This document shows positions 9,284-19,035 of a stretch of 64,000 bases of DNA, piece by piece. How positions within the stretch are numbered: the stretch's first letter is position 1; every line of letters starts with the position of its first letter. The position numbers and the translations under genes are program-made. Source of the DNA: an uncultured Clostridia bacterium (lineage in GTDB: Bacteria; Bacillota; Clostridia; Christensenellales; Borkfalkiaceae); the NCBI GenBank assembly GCA_930990665.1, contig CAKNQN010000003.1, positions 62,001 through 126,000 on the forward strand. Reading direction: 5' to 3'. The notes under the pieces were generated by a model that did no database searches, had not been told where the DNA came from, and saw only the letters and a program-made list of their open reading frames with translations.

Positions 9284-10360
9284 TCATTGCGGCTTTGCTG
9301 TCTTTTGCAAGAGGAGTGCTCCCTGCATTGCGGGATCGTCTGCAATTTCTGCGCCGTCTGCATCTTCTGCACCGTCTGCATCTTCGTCAGCCATACCCTT
9401 CGGACTGTTTTCTTCCGTCTCCCCCGCACCTTCCGAGCCGGATGCGGCGGGGCGGCAGAGGGAGGAGCCGAGGCAGGCGCCGAGCGGAGCGCCGATATAG
9501 GCGCCGAGCGGGGCGGAGAGGTCTGCCCTGTCAAAAATCTCAAAGCATTCCTCCTCGCCGAGCTCGCACACAAATTCGCCGCAGGCGTCGTAGACGGAGA
9601 CCTCGAGGTATTTGCCCCGTTCCGCAAGGCGCAGAAGGCGCCCGACGGGGCAAGATTCGGAGACGGCGACGCGCCGTATTTCCAGGCCGCGAGCGAGGTC
9701 GGCGGAGCGATCGAAGCGGATGCGGCGGTAGCTGCCCCCCTTTCCGAACGCGCCCGCGAGGATGAAGAGCCCGAAAAAGAGGAGGGAGAAGTTGACGCGC
9801 ACGGAAAAGCTGTAGACGAACAGCGAAAAGAAGGCCGCGGCGAAGAGGATGCTGACGGCGCGCGCAGCGCGGCGCGCCCTCCCTTCGCCGAATTTTTTTT
9901 CGAGGATGCAAAAGAGGACGCGGCCGCCGTCCAGCGGCCAGGCGGGCAGGAGGTTGACCGCCGCCAGCCATGCCGACGTATAGGCGGCCATGTCGGTGTA
10001 CGGGTACAGATCGGGAAAGAGCCACCACAGCGCGACGAAAAAAAGGGCGCATGCCGCGTTGACGGCGGGACCGGCAAGGGCGAGGCGGATCTCCCCCGCA
10101 AGGGATATGCCCTCGATGTCGCCGCTGACCACCGCCCCGCAGGGCAGAAGGACGAGCCGGTCCAGACGGCGGCCCAGCCGCGCCGCGGCCAGGGCGTGGC
10201 CGAATTCGTGGATGACCGCCGTGACCGTGCAGGATAAAAACAAAAAGATCTCTCCGCGCACAAAAAAGAAAAGCCCGAACAAAAGAAAGAGCGGATGCAC
10301 CCGTACCGTGAACCGCTCTTTAGACTTTCTGTTTTTGCGCCGATCGCCGCGCTTATGCAT
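9284..10360 (-). CDS. M50 family metalloprotease, SpoIVFB-like (site-2 protease)
   Basis: HEFGH zinc motif (VTAVIHEFGHALAAARLG), NLLPAWPLDGGRVLFCIL motif, multiple TM segments; start placed at MHKRGDRRKN. Confidence 0.88.
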   Translation of the reverse strand: MHKRGDRRKNRKSKERFTVRVHPLFLLFGLFFFVRGEIFLFLSCTVTAVIHEFGHALAAARLGRRLDRLVLLPCGAVVSGDIEGISLAGEIRLALAGPAVNAACALFFVALWWLFPDLYPYTDMAAYTSAWLAAVNLLPAWPLDGGRVLFCILEKKFGEGRARRAARAVSILFAAAFFSLFVYSFSVRVNFSLLFFGLFILAGAFGKGGSYRRIRFDRSADLARGLEIRRVAVSESCPVGRLLRLAERGKYLEVSVYDACGEFVCELGEEECFEIFDRADLSAPLGAYIGAPLGACLGSSLCRPAASGSEGAGETEENSPKGMADEDADGAEDADGAEIADDPAMQGALLLQKTAKPQ

Positions 10361-11117
10361 TCCAGACGATGTCGTTCTGCTCGTTGACCGTGTATGCCGA
10401 GATGAGAGATCCGTTGTCGTACATGGACACGGAAACTTCCCCGCCCGCACAGTAACCCACGGGAATGGTCGCATACACCCTGTCTCCCGCCGCAAGATAG
10501 GCGCTCGTCAGCCCCGATACGACGGTGGAAAAAGAGGTGGTGTGTTCGATTTCCATGGTATACGTACCCTCGTTTTCGGTGACACTCTGCACGATGCCGC
10601 CGTACGGGGCGTATACGCTGCACTCGCCCGTGAAGGTCAGTACGCCCGTCTCGCTCACCGAACAGACGATCCCGTCATCGGAAACGACGGAGCCGAGCGT
10701 AAGTTCGGAATAGGTTCGCTCGTCCGGCGCTGCGGAGGCGGGCTGCCCCTCGATCAGGCCGCGGAAAAAGGTGTTGATGGCGCTCGACGGCCAGAAAATA
10801 TTCGTCAGAAGTATGGCCGCGCAGAGCGCGACGACCGCCACAAACTCCGCCATGAGGAGTCTGCTCTCGAGAAATCTTTTATGGACGCGCGCCGGCTTTT
10901 CTTCCGCGCGGTCGAATTCGCCGTAGTCGATGACGTTCTCCCCGCTCGCGACCGGCGGCTCTTCGGGCTCCGGGCTCACACGCTCGTTGACCGACTCGAC
11001 GACGCGGTCTTTCAGTTCTGCCTCACTCTCTTTTTTCTTCTTGCTGCGTTTCTTGGTGACGTTCAGCGTGCTGACGGGGATCTCAAGCATCTCCGCATAA
11101 TCGATGGTTTCGCTCAT
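10353..11117 (-). CDS. Membrane protein with degenerate M23/LytM domain, SpoIVFA/SpoIIQ-like
   Basis: N-terminal cytoplasmic region, single TM (LLMAEFVAVVALCAAILLTNIFW), C-terminal segment resembling M23 (SVYAPYGGIVQSVTENEGTYTMEIEHTTSFSTVVSGLTSAYLAAGDRVYATIPVG) directly upstream of and overlapping the M50 gene. Confidence 0.72.
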   Translation of the reverse strand: MSETIDYAEMLEIPVSTLNVTKKRSKKKKESEAELKDRVVESVNERVSPEPEEPPVASGENVIDYGEFDRAEEKPARVHKRFLESRLLMAEFVAVVALCAAILLTNIFWPSSAINTFFRGLIEGQPASAAPDERTYSELTLGSVVSDDGIVCSVSETGVLTFTGECSVYAPYGGIVQSVTENEGTYTMEIEHTTSFSTVVSGLTSAYLAAGDRVYATIPVGYCAGGEVSVSMYDNGSLISAYTVNEQNDIVWNA

Positions 11118-11340
11118 GGAAATTTCCTCCGAACGGTTGTTTTTGTATCTCTATTGTATGCCCCGAAAAAGTTTTTCAGAACAGATTTCGCAAAAAAATC
11201 CGCAAACATTTGCACCTTTTTGCTTTTTGTTGTAATATAATGATAGGCTTCTTTCCGGACGGAAGGGGCGGACCTCTTACAAAATCTTTCGCCCTCCCGA
11301 CCCTATGCCTGTCTATTTTATTCCATCAAAGGATCCTTTT

Positions 11341-12219
11341 ATGCGCATTTCGGATATTTTTCAGCAGAAAAAAGCTGTCTTTTCCTTCGAGATCTTTCCG
11401 CCCAAACCCACCGCCGACGTGGCCGCCGTGCGCGGGACCATCGAGGAGCTTTCCGCCCTCGGGCCCGACTACATTTCCGTGACGTGCAGCGCGGGCGGTT
11501 CGGGCAACGCGCGCACCGCGGAGATCGCCGCCCTCGTGCGCAGCTGCGGCGTGGAGCCGCTTGCACACGTGACCTGCATCAATTCCGACCGCGAAGCCGT
11601 TTCCGCCACCCTGCGGGAACTGGATTCCCTCGGCATACGCAACGTCCTGGCGCTGCGCGGCGACCGCGTGCAGGGCGCCGCCGAGAGCAGGGACTTTTCC
11701 CACGCCTCCGACCTCGTTGCATTCATCCGCGCGAGCGGACTCGATTTCGACATCGCGGGCGCGTGCTACCCCGAAGGCCATCCCGAGAGCCCCGACCTGC
11801 TCACGGACATCCGCAACCTGAAAAAGAAGGTGGACGCGGGCGTTTCGCACCTGAACACGCAGCTCTTTTACGACAACGAAGATTTTTACCGCTTCCGCGA
11901 CAGCATCGCGCTGGCGGGCATCGACGTGCCCGTGCAGGCGGGCATCATGCCGCTGGTGAAAAAGAGCCATATCGACCGCACCATCTCCCTTTCGGGCGCC
12001 AAGATCCCCGCCAAGATCTCCCGCATGATCGCGCGCTTTTACGATCGTCCGGAAGCGCTCATGGAGGCGGGCATCGCCTATGCCGTCGACCAGATCGTCG
12101 ACCTGCTCTCCGCCGGGGCGCAGGGAGTGCACCTGTACGTCATGAACAACCCCTATGTGGCGCGGCGCATCGCCGAGAGCGTAAAACCCATCCTGGACGA
12201 GCTGAACGGGGCCGTATAA
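11341..12219 (+). CDS. metF: Methylenetetrahydrofolate reductase
   Basis: FSFEIFPPKPTADVAAVRGTIEELSALGPDYISVTCSAGGSG, VEPLAHVTCINSDREAV, NVLALRGD, FDIAGACYPEGHPESPDLLTDIRNLKKKVDAGVSHLNTQLFYDN, VPVQAGIMPL. Confidence 0.95.
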   Translation: MRISDIFQQKKAVFSFEIFPPKPTADVAAVRGTIEELSALGPDYISVTCSAGGSGNARTAEIAALVRSCGVEPLAHVTCINSDREAVSATLRELDSLGIRNVLALRGDRVQGAAESRDFSHASDLVAFIRASGLDFDIAGACYPEGHPESPDLLTDIRNLKKKVDAGVSHLNTQLFYDNEDFYRFRDSIALAGIDVPVQAGIMPLVKKSHIDRTISLSGAKIPAKISRMIARFYDRPEALMEAGIAYAVDQIVDLLSAGAQGVHLYVMNNPYVARRIAESVKPILDELNGAV

Positions 12220-12902
12220 TGCAGGTGGACAGAGAGGAATTTTTGCGCTACCTGGGCTGGAAAGGACAGGAAACGGACGATACGGTATCCGAAAAACTCG
12301 ACCGCGCCGCCGAGCGGGCGCTCGAACTTTCGCGGCCGCGCTCCGTTGTCAGGCGGTTCGGCCTCGACGGCATGCGGCTGGAAGGCACCGACTTTTTTTT
12401 CGAGGGCGAGGATATCCGAAAGCACCTTTCCGGGTGCGGGGCCGTGTTCCTGCTGGCGGCGACGCTCGGCGCACAGCCCGAACGCGAGCTCATGCGGCTG
12501 AGCGAAAAGAGCGCCTGCGAGGCGCTGCTCTTTGACACCGCCTGCTCGTGCGCCGTCGAGTGCTATTGCGACGAGATCTGCGAAGATCTGCAAAGGGACT
12601 GCCCCACGGCGCTGACCGCCCGCTTTTCCTGCGGATACGGGGATTTTCCCCTCGGTGCGCAGCGGGAGATCTGCCGCCTCCTGCGCACGGACACGCAGAT
12701 CGGGCTCTGCTGCGATGAAAGCCTGCTCCTGACCCCGCGCAAGTCGGTGACGGCCGTCGTCGGCATCACCGCCCGCCCCGCCCCTGCAAACGCGAGGGAG
12801 GGCCGCGGCTGCGGAAAGAAAAGCCACAGCCAATGCGGCGGGTGCGGCAAGACAGATTGCGCGTTCCGAAGGGAACCGAGAGGCAAGGAGAGTGACAGAT
12901 GA
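12219..12902 (+). CDS. Stand-alone vitamin B12-dependent methionine synthase activation-domain protein
   Basis: MQVDREEFLRYLGWKGQETDDTVSEKLDRA..., FLLAATLGAQPERELMRLSEKSACEALLFDTACSCAVE, ARFSCGYGDFPLGAQREICRLL, LLLTPRKSVTAVVGI; TAATG overlap with metF; sits immediately before metH. Confidence 0.88.
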   Translation: MQVDREEFLRYLGWKGQETDDTVSEKLDRAAERALELSRPRSVVRRFGLDGMRLEGTDFFFEGEDIRKHLSGCGAVFLLAATLGAQPERELMRLSEKSACEALLFDTACSCAVECYCDEICEDLQRDCPTALTARFSCGYGDFPLGAQREICRLLRTDTQIGLCCDESLLLTPRKSVTAVVGITARPAPANAREGRGCGKKSHSQCGGCGKTDCAFRREPRGKESDR

Positions 12903-15310
12903 AGGATTTCCGAAGTTTTCTGCGCGAACGCGTCGTCGTATTCGACGGCGCGTTCGGGACGCTGCTGCAGGCGCGCGCCGCGCGCATTCCCGCCCTGCCC
13001 GAACGGCTCAACCTCGAAGATCCCGCGCTGATCGCGGGGATCCACCGCGACTACGCCGCGGCGGGGGCGGACGTGATCACCGCCAACACCTTCGGCGCGA
13101 ACGAGGCCAAGACGGGCGACGCGGCTTTGACGGAAGAGCTCGTGCGCGCCGCCGTGCGCCTTGCGCGCGAAGCGGCGCCGGGAAAGTTCGTGGCGCTGGA
13201 TATCGGCCCCACCGGGCATATGCTCGAACCGATGGGAAGCATGACCTTCGAACAGGCTTACGGCGTCTTTGCGCGCATGGTCGAGGCGGGAAAGGAGGCG
13301 GACGTCATACTCATCGAGACGATGTCCGACCTGCAGGAGCTGCGCGCGGCGCTGTTGGCGGCGCGCGAACACAGCGACCTGCCCGTGCTCTGTTCGATGA
13401 CCTTTGAGGAGAGCGGGCGCACCTTTACCGGCTGCGACCCCGTATGCTACGCGCTGACCGCCTCTCCCCTGGCGGACGCGGTGGGCGTGAACTGTTCGCT
13501 CGGCCCCAAGGCGCTCCTGCCCGCCGTGCAGAAGATCCTGCAAAACACCGACAAACCCGTCCTGGTGCAGGCGAACGCGGGCCTGCCCGACGCAGACCTG
13601 CATTACAGCGTGGGCGCGGAAGAGTTTGCACAAGTCTATCAGGAATTTCTCCGCCTGGGCGTGCGCATCGTCGGCGGGTGCTGCGGCACCACGCCCGACT
13701 ACATCCGACGCCTGCGCGATCTCGCCGACAAGGCAAAGCCCGCGCCCCTCGGCAAGGACGGCACCCTGCCCGCACCGCCCGCGCGCCGCGCCGCCGTCTG
13801 TTCGGCGACGAAGGCAATCTTCATCGACGGCGTGCGCGTCATCGGTGAACGCATCAACCCCACCGGGAAAAAGGCGATGAAACAGGCGCTCCTCGCGCGC
13901 GATTACGGCTATGTACGCAGCCAGGCCATCCAGCAGCAGGAGGCGGGCGCGGACATCCTCGACGTGAACGCGGGGCTGCCCGAACTGGACGAAAAGGAGA
14001 TCCTCCCCCGCCTCGTGCGCGAAGTGCAGGCGGTGAGCGACCTGCCCATACAGATCGACTGCGGCAAGCCGGAAGCCATCGAGGCGGCCCTGCGCGTGTG
14101 CTGCGGCAAGGCGATCGTCAATTCCGTGAACGGGGAGGAAAGGTCGCTGCGCTCCATTTTGCCCCTCGTCAAGAAATACGGCGCGGCCGTGGTCGGGCTG
14201 ACCGTGGACGAGAAGGGGGTGCCGAAGACGGCCGAAGAGCGGGTGCGCATTGCCGACCGCATCGTACAGACAGCGAAGGAATACGGCATCGCCGAAGAGG
14301 ATATCTACATCGACTGCCTCACGCTGACCGTGAGCGCCGAACAGGCGCAGGCCAAAGAGACGCTCAGGGCCATCCGCACGGTCAAGGAAAAGTACCGCGT
14401 GAAGACGGTGCTCGGCGTGAGCAACATCTCTTTCGGGCTTCCCAATCGGCCGATCATCAACTCCGCCTTCCTCACCGCCGCGCTGTTTGCGGGGCTGGAT
14501 CTGCCTATTCTCAACCCCAATGTGCCCGAAAACGCACAGACGTTGGCCGCTTTTCGCGCCCTTTCGGGCGAAGACGAAAACTGTGCGGAATACGTCGCCC
14601 GCTATGCGCAGGCGCCTGCGGCCGCGGCGGAAAAGCCCGTCCCGCCCGCAAAAGGCAAGGCGGAAGAAAATGCGGGCGATATCTTTTCCGCCATCCGCAA
14701 GGGCGCACCCGAAGCCGAACAGATCTGCGCCGAGCTTCTGAAAGAGCACCCGCCCCTCGAGGTGATCGACAAATATCTGATCCCCGCCCTCAACGCGGTG
14801 GGCGACGAATACGAAAAGGGGACGCTGTTCCTGCCCCAGCTGATCGGCGCGGCGGAGAGCGCCAAAGGCTGCTTTGCCCGCGTGAAGGCCATGCTGCCCG
14901 CAGGCGCGGCGGAGCGGGGAGAGATCGTGCTGGCGACCGTGCGCGGAGACGTGCACGACATCGGCAAGAACATCGCCAAGACGGTGCTGGAAAATTACGG
15001 ATACAGGGTGTATGACCTGGGCAAAAACGTGCCGCCCGAAGAGGTGGTGCGCGCGGTGAGGGAAAGGGACATCCGCCTTTGCGGGCTTTCGGCGCTCATG
15101 ACGACGACGGTGCCCTCCATGGAAGAGACCATTCGCCTTCTTCGCCGCGAATGTCCACACTGCCGCGTGATGGTGGGCGGAGCGGTGCTCAACCCCGATT
15201 ACGCCCGCAAGATCGGCGCCGACTGGTACTGCAAGGACGCCAACGCCGACGTGAAGATCGCCCAGTATCTCTTTGAGCAGGGCGAAAAAGTGCCCACTTT
15301 ACAGGAATAA
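12899..15310 (+). CDS. metH: Methionine synthase (Hcy-methyltransferase, pterin-binding, cap and B12-binding domains; no fused activation domain)
   Basis: FDGAFGTLLQ, ITANTFGANEAKTG, VNCSLGPKALLP, VGGCCGTTPDYIR, VIGERINPTGKKAMKQAL, DVNAGLPELDEKE, and B12 motif VRGDVHDIGKNIAKTVLENYGYRVYDLGKNVPPEEVV, GLSALMTTTVPSMEETI. Confidence 0.95.
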   Translation: MKDFRSFLRERVVVFDGAFGTLLQARAARIPALPERLNLEDPALIAGIHRDYAAAGADVITANTFGANEAKTGDAALTEELVRAAVRLAREAAPGKFVALDIGPTGHMLEPMGSMTFEQAYGVFARMVEAGKEADVILIETMSDLQELRAALLAAREHSDLPVLCSMTFEESGRTFTGCDPVCYALTASPLADAVGVNCSLGPKALLPAVQKILQNTDKPVLVQANAGLPDADLHYSVGAEEFAQVYQEFLRLGVRIVGGCCGTTPDYIRRLRDLADKAKPAPLGKDGTLPAPPARRAAVCSATKAIFIDGVRVIGERINPTGKKAMKQALLARDYGYVRSQAIQQQEAGADILDVNAGLPELDEKEILPRLVREVQAVSDLPIQIDCGKPEAIEAALRVCCGKAIVNSVNGEERSLRSILPLVKKYGAAVVGLTVDEKGVPKTAEERVRIADRIVQTAKEYGIAEEDIYIDCLTLTVSAEQAQAKETLRAIRTVKEKYRVKTVLGVSNISFGLPNRPIINSAFLTAALFAGLDLPILNPNVPENAQTLAAFRALSGEDENCAEYVARYAQAPAAAAEKPVPPAKGKAEENAGDIFSAIRKGAPEAEQICAELLKEHPPLEVIDKYLIPALNAVGDEYEKGTLFLPQLIGAAESAKGCFARVKAMLPAGAAERGEIVLATVRGDVHDIGKNIAKTVLENYGYRVYDLGKNVPPEEVVRAVRERDIRLCGLSALMTTTVPSMEETIRLLRRECPHCRVMVGGAVLNPDYARKIGADWYCKDANADVKIAQYLFEQGEKVPTLQE

Positions 15311-15370
15311 AGATGAATTGTCAAATTAAGCGCAACATTTCATAGTATAATTCACCATAAATCCAAAGAG

Positions 15371-15405
15371 GCGGGAAGGCTTTTCAGCCTTCCCGCCCCC
15401 TTTTT
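15371..15405 (+). terminator. Rho-independent terminator after metH
   Basis: ggcgggaaggcttttcagccttcccgccccctttttg. Confidence 0.85.
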
Positions 15406-15486
15406 GCCGATCGGAATCGCCCCTGTTTTCTGCGGCGGAGTATTTTTCCGACCGAGGCGGACGGGGGCGCAACGCATCTGCCCTGC

Positions 15487-15546
15487 GGCGGAGACGGATT
15501 ATAAGCGGAGCATCTTTGCGGCCGCCCGTGGCGGAGACGGATTACA
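15487..15546. repeat. Short direct repeat in the metH/DUF4838 convergent intergenic region
   Basis: ggcggagacggatta occurs at 15487-15501 and 15530-15544, each followed by taag/caaa. Confidence 0.7.
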
Positions 15547-15670
15547 AAAAGACGCGTTGCAATCGGCGCAAAGACAAAGGGCGCGGCGGGAGTTACGTTC
15601 CGCCGCGCCTTGTTTTTATGAAATATTTTTCATCCGCAGAGGGGGATCTGCAAAGATCCCTTCCCCTCTT

Positions 15671-17518
15671 TTACGTTTCGGTACAGCCGATCTCTTTGAG
15701 GTACTGCCGCATGGACCAGCGTTCGCCGGAGGTATCCACCTTGCCGTCCACAACGCACTTATAATATTTGTGGAAATATTTTTCTTTGCGCGTCGTGTCG
15801 CCGGGATAATACTCGTCGAAATGGTCGACAAGGAGCATCAGCGGCGTGGCCTTGACCTGCTCCAATCTTTCAAAGAGCTCGTTTTTGTGCTTTTGCGAGA
15901 GGTCGGAACAGAGCGCCTCGTCCTCCGCGCGCTCGAGTACCGCGATGCACTCTTCGAGCATCTCCTTGGGGTTATACTTCGCGTCCGTGTGCGTGCCGCG
16001 CGTGATGAAGGTGACCTTCTCCCCTTTTTCCAGGAAAGAAAGATAGTTGTTGTGGAAAATTTCCATCACGCGGCGCACCGCGCCCGCCGCCATGCCGTAA
16101 TAGAGGTCGATGTACTCGTTCATGAGCGCGTCGGCGTTCAGCGTGCAATCCCAGAGCATCTTGCGGTAGACGTACGCGCGCATGTTCGCCTGCCAGTTGT
16201 TGTGCGAATCGTGCGGGCCCTGCATGCTCAGATACTCGATGCCGTAATCGTGGAAGCCCTCCACGTTCTTCTGGATGCACCCGAAGGAATCAAAATACCC
16301 GAGATAACGGAAAAAGTTGATGTCGTATGCCCAGAACCAGAACCGATTGGCGATGTACCGCCATTCGCGCATGCTGCGCTTGACCGCCTCGATCTGCTTG
16401 TCGGAAAAATAGTCGTAGATGCCGTCGGAAAAGAGGGCGAACTGGATGATCAGGTTTTCGTCCGCGACGACCGTGTCGTCGATCGGGCAGATCTTGCCGT
16501 CCCGCTCCACGACGGGGGCTTCGCTCGCGTAGTCGTAGGCGAAGGTCATGATGCGCACGACCCGCCCGTTCATGTGTTCGCGCGCGTAGGCGTTGAGCGC
16601 CCGCACGACGACGTTGCAGAAGCGGACCAGCATGCCGCTGCGCTTGTATTTCTTTGCCTGCGCGAGGTTGTTTTCGTCCTCGAAATAGTGCGGGCCGTCT
16701 TCCTGGGTGAGCATGAAGATCTCCACGTCGGGGAATTTGATCATGTCCTTGATCATCTCGTCGATGACGATCTTCGCCACGCTCAGATCCATGCTCTCGT
16801 CCAGCTTGCCGTCCTCGGTGATGCCGTTGGTGATGTCGATCGTAGGCAAGATCTGCTCGTTCTCGTAAAAGAAACGGTAAAACTCCGGGTGGTCGTTTCC
16901 GTACACTTCAAAGGGCACGTAAAAGTGGAAATTGTGCGAAACATTCCTGCCGTACACCTTGACGGGCCCGCCGTACATTTCGGGAATGGCGGTGTACACG
17001 TCTTTGGTGCGCGTGCGCGCGAGGTGCTTCAGATCGGCCAGATCCTGAAAGACGTCCGCCGTGAGGTAGGTGCGCATCTCGAAGGAAGGCTCCGATACGA
17101 TCGCCTCGTCCGGGATGGGAAGGGTGTCCGCCTTGGGGACGTATTCGCTCTTCGCCGTCAGAAAGCGCACGCCCAGAAACCTTTCGATGTACTCGTATAC
17201 GGCATACATCCTTCCGCGTGCCGTGGCGGCGTCGAAAAAGACGTTCCCTTCAAAGGGAAAGATGACGAATCCGTCGCTTTTGAGCGTCTTTACCGGAACG
17301 GGGCAGGCTGCCGCCGCGCGCAGCGCCGTTTCCCCGATGGAGAAACAGCGCGGCTTTGCGGCGGGATCGGCTGTGACGGCGAGCCGTACGCGCAGACATT
17401 TCAGGATATACTGCTGCAGCTCCGAGGCGGCAAACTTCTCACACTCCGATGCGTTTTTCGGGATCAATATGCAAAACTTTTCTCTGCAGTCTTTTCTGCT
17501 CATTCTCTCCATCGTCAA
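15671..17518 (-). CDS. DUF4838 domain-containing protein
   Basis: KFCILIPKNASECEKFAASELQQYILKCLRVRL (deacetylase/DUF4838-type N-terminus), ARGRMYAVYEYIERFLGVRFLTAKSEYVPK, NHAEF-like GNDHPEFYRF, FMLTQEDGPHYF. Annotated start is a TTG; ATGs lie at 17512 and 17503. Confidence 0.82.
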   Translation of the reverse strand: MTMERMSRKDCREKFCILIPKNASECEKFAASELQQYILKCLRVRLAVTADPAAKPRCFSIGETALRAAAACPVPVKTLKSDGFVIFPFEGNVFFDAATARGRMYAVYEYIERFLGVRFLTAKSEYVPKADTLPIPDEAIVSEPSFEMRTYLTADVFQDLADLKHLARTRTKDVYTAIPEMYGGPVKVYGRNVSHNFHFYVPFEVYGNDHPEFYRFFYENEQILPTIDITNGITEDGKLDESMDLSVAKIVIDEMIKDMIKFPDVEIFMLTQEDGPHYFEDENNLAQAKKYKRSGMLVRFCNVVVRALNAYAREHMNGRVVRIMTFAYDYASEAPVVERDGKICPIDDTVVADENLIIQFALFSDGIYDYFSDKQIEAVKRSMREWRYIANRFWFWAYDINFFRYLGYFDSFGCIQKNVEGFHDYGIEYLSMQGPHDSHNNWQANMRAYVYRKMLWDCTLNADALMNEYIDLYYGMAAGAVRRVMEIFHNNYLSFLEKGEKVTFITRGTHTDAKYNPKEMLEECIAVLERAEDEALCSDLSQKHKNELFERLEQVKATPLMLLVDHFDEYYPGDTTRKEKYFHKYYKCVVDGKVDTSGERWSMRQYLKEIGCTET

Positions 17519-19035
17519 GCGAGCACGATCAGTGCCCCCTCCCCGCGATCCAGGCGCAGCGTCACCGCATTGCCGACCACCTTGGTCGACTGCGCGCGCT
17601 GAATCACTTCATACAGATAATTGTCGCCGTCGAAATCCAGGCGGATGTCCGCCTTTTCGGTACGGCTGTAATTGACGACATACAGCGCCGTGCCGCCCTT
17701 GTAGTTGAAGCACCCGACGATGCAGTCGTCCCCGTATACGCCCGTCAGCTGGCGGTAGGCGCCGGAAGAAATGATCTCCTCCCCCGGTTCCCCGTCGGTG
17801 ATGAATGCCTTGGTCGCCGCGTCGCCGTGCACGATGATGCCGTCGTTCGTCGATTTCATCAGCACGTGGTCGATCGCCTGGATCTGCTCGTTGGCGCGCT
17901 TTGCATAGTAGTACCAGCGCGTGAGGTTGCCGTCCGCGCCGATCAGACCGTTGCGGTTGACAAAGTCGTACGTTCCGCCCGTCGCATACGCAAAGTGCAG
18001 AGGCTGGATGAGCGGGAAGTACTGGATCGCCTTCGCCCCGTACGCCAGCGCGAGGTTGACGTCGTAGAGCATCTCCCCTTCGGACGGGAAGGGATCGACC
18101 GAATCTTTCCAGATCATCTCGTCGTTCCACTGTCCGCCCGCCTGCAGCATGCGCCAGAAGGGCACTTTGTACTTTTCGGCATAGCTGCGGTAGATGGAAA
18201 GCTGGTTGTACATGAGAGAAGTGAGGGTGGTTTCGGGCGTTTCGGGTTCCGTATAGGGATACTGCGTGACCGAGAGCATGCGGGGTTTAGAGACCTCAAA
18301 GAGTTCCGTCATGTATTCGTCGAACGCCATGGGGTCGGAATAGCCCCAGAAGTTGTCTTCCCCTGCCCAGTAGCCGCGGGCGTTCAGGAATACGTCCAGC
18401 CCCTCCGTGTTGGGAAGGGAATAGAATTTTTCGGTCAGAACGCCGATGTTGTCCAGCTGCGCCGTGAAGGGTTCGTCGAAGGAATGCACGCCGATGAAAC
18501 TTTCATACTGCGAAAGCTCGTCGATGAGCGATTCCAGTTCGCGCACGCCCGCTTCGGTGTTGAGCGCGATCTCGTCCAGCGGCACGTCCTCCGTGTGGGT
18601 GCCCAGCTGGCCCATGATCCAGTAGGTGTCGACAAAATAGCCGATGCCGTACTTTTTGCCCAGCTCCAGCGACTTTACGATGTTCGCGTCGTTCGCGCCC
18701 CAGCGGTCGATGGAGTAGACAAACATGTTGATGCCGCAGTCGGCAAGTTTTTGGAAGATGTCGTCGGAAATGAAGTTGGGAAGGGTGTGCCCGTCCAGGC
18801 TTCCGCCCGACGTGTACGGCGCATAGAATCCGCCGATGGGCATCACTTCGTCGCCGCCCATGATGTCATAGGAGAGAGCGTAGACCTCTTCGGGGTCAAT
18901 CTTTTCCGATTCGGTGTATTCCATGCCCTCCGTGTAAAGCTGCATGTTCACGCCGTCGTTCCCGTTTTTTCCGCAGCCCATCAGGCCGAAAAAGAGAACG
19001 CCGCAGACCATGACAGAAAGTACTTTTTTGATCAT
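17515..19035 (-). CDS. Lipoprotein, putative TIM-barrel glycoside hydrolase-like protein
   Basis: MIKKVLSVMVCGVLFFGLMGCGKNG lipobox; long (b/a) repeats with VFLNARGYWAGEDNFWG, GVHSFDEPF, IQYFPLIQPLHFAYATGGTYDFVNRNG; ATGA-type overlaps with neighbours. Confidence 0.7.
   Translation of the reverse strand: MIKKVLSVMVCGVLFFGLMGCGKNGNDGVNMQLYTEGMEYTESEKIDPEEVYALSYDIMGGDEVMPIGGFYAPYTSGGSLDGHTLPNFISDDIFQKLADCGINMFVYSIDRWGANDANIVKSLELGKKYGIGYFVDTYWIMGQLGTHTEDVPLDEIALNTEAGVRELESLIDELSQYESFIGVHSFDEPFTAQLDNIGVLTEKFYSLPNTEGLDVFLNARGYWAGEDNFWGYSDPMAFDEYMTELFEVSKPRMLSVTQYPYTEPETPETTLTSLMYNQLSIYRSYAEKYKVPFWRMLQAGGQWNDEMIWKDSVDPFPSEGEMLYDVNLALAYGAKAIQYFPLIQPLHFAYATGGTYDFVNRNGLIGADGNLTRWYYYAKRANEQIQAIDHVLMKSTNDGIIVHGDAATKAFITDGEPGEEIISSGAYRQLTGVYGDDCIVGCFNYKGGTALYVVNYSRTEKADIRLDFDGDNYLYEVIQRAQSTKVVGNAVTLRLDRGEGALIVLA

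Noticed and set aside
11120-11340. Possible SAM or cobalamin riboswitch upstream of metF
   Set aside because: No recognisable conserved SAM/B12 riboswitch core motifs; only a weak promoter-like region with a suboptimal spacer.
12563-15160. 865-aa minus-strand ORF
   Set aside because: Antisense to the clearly real metH gene.
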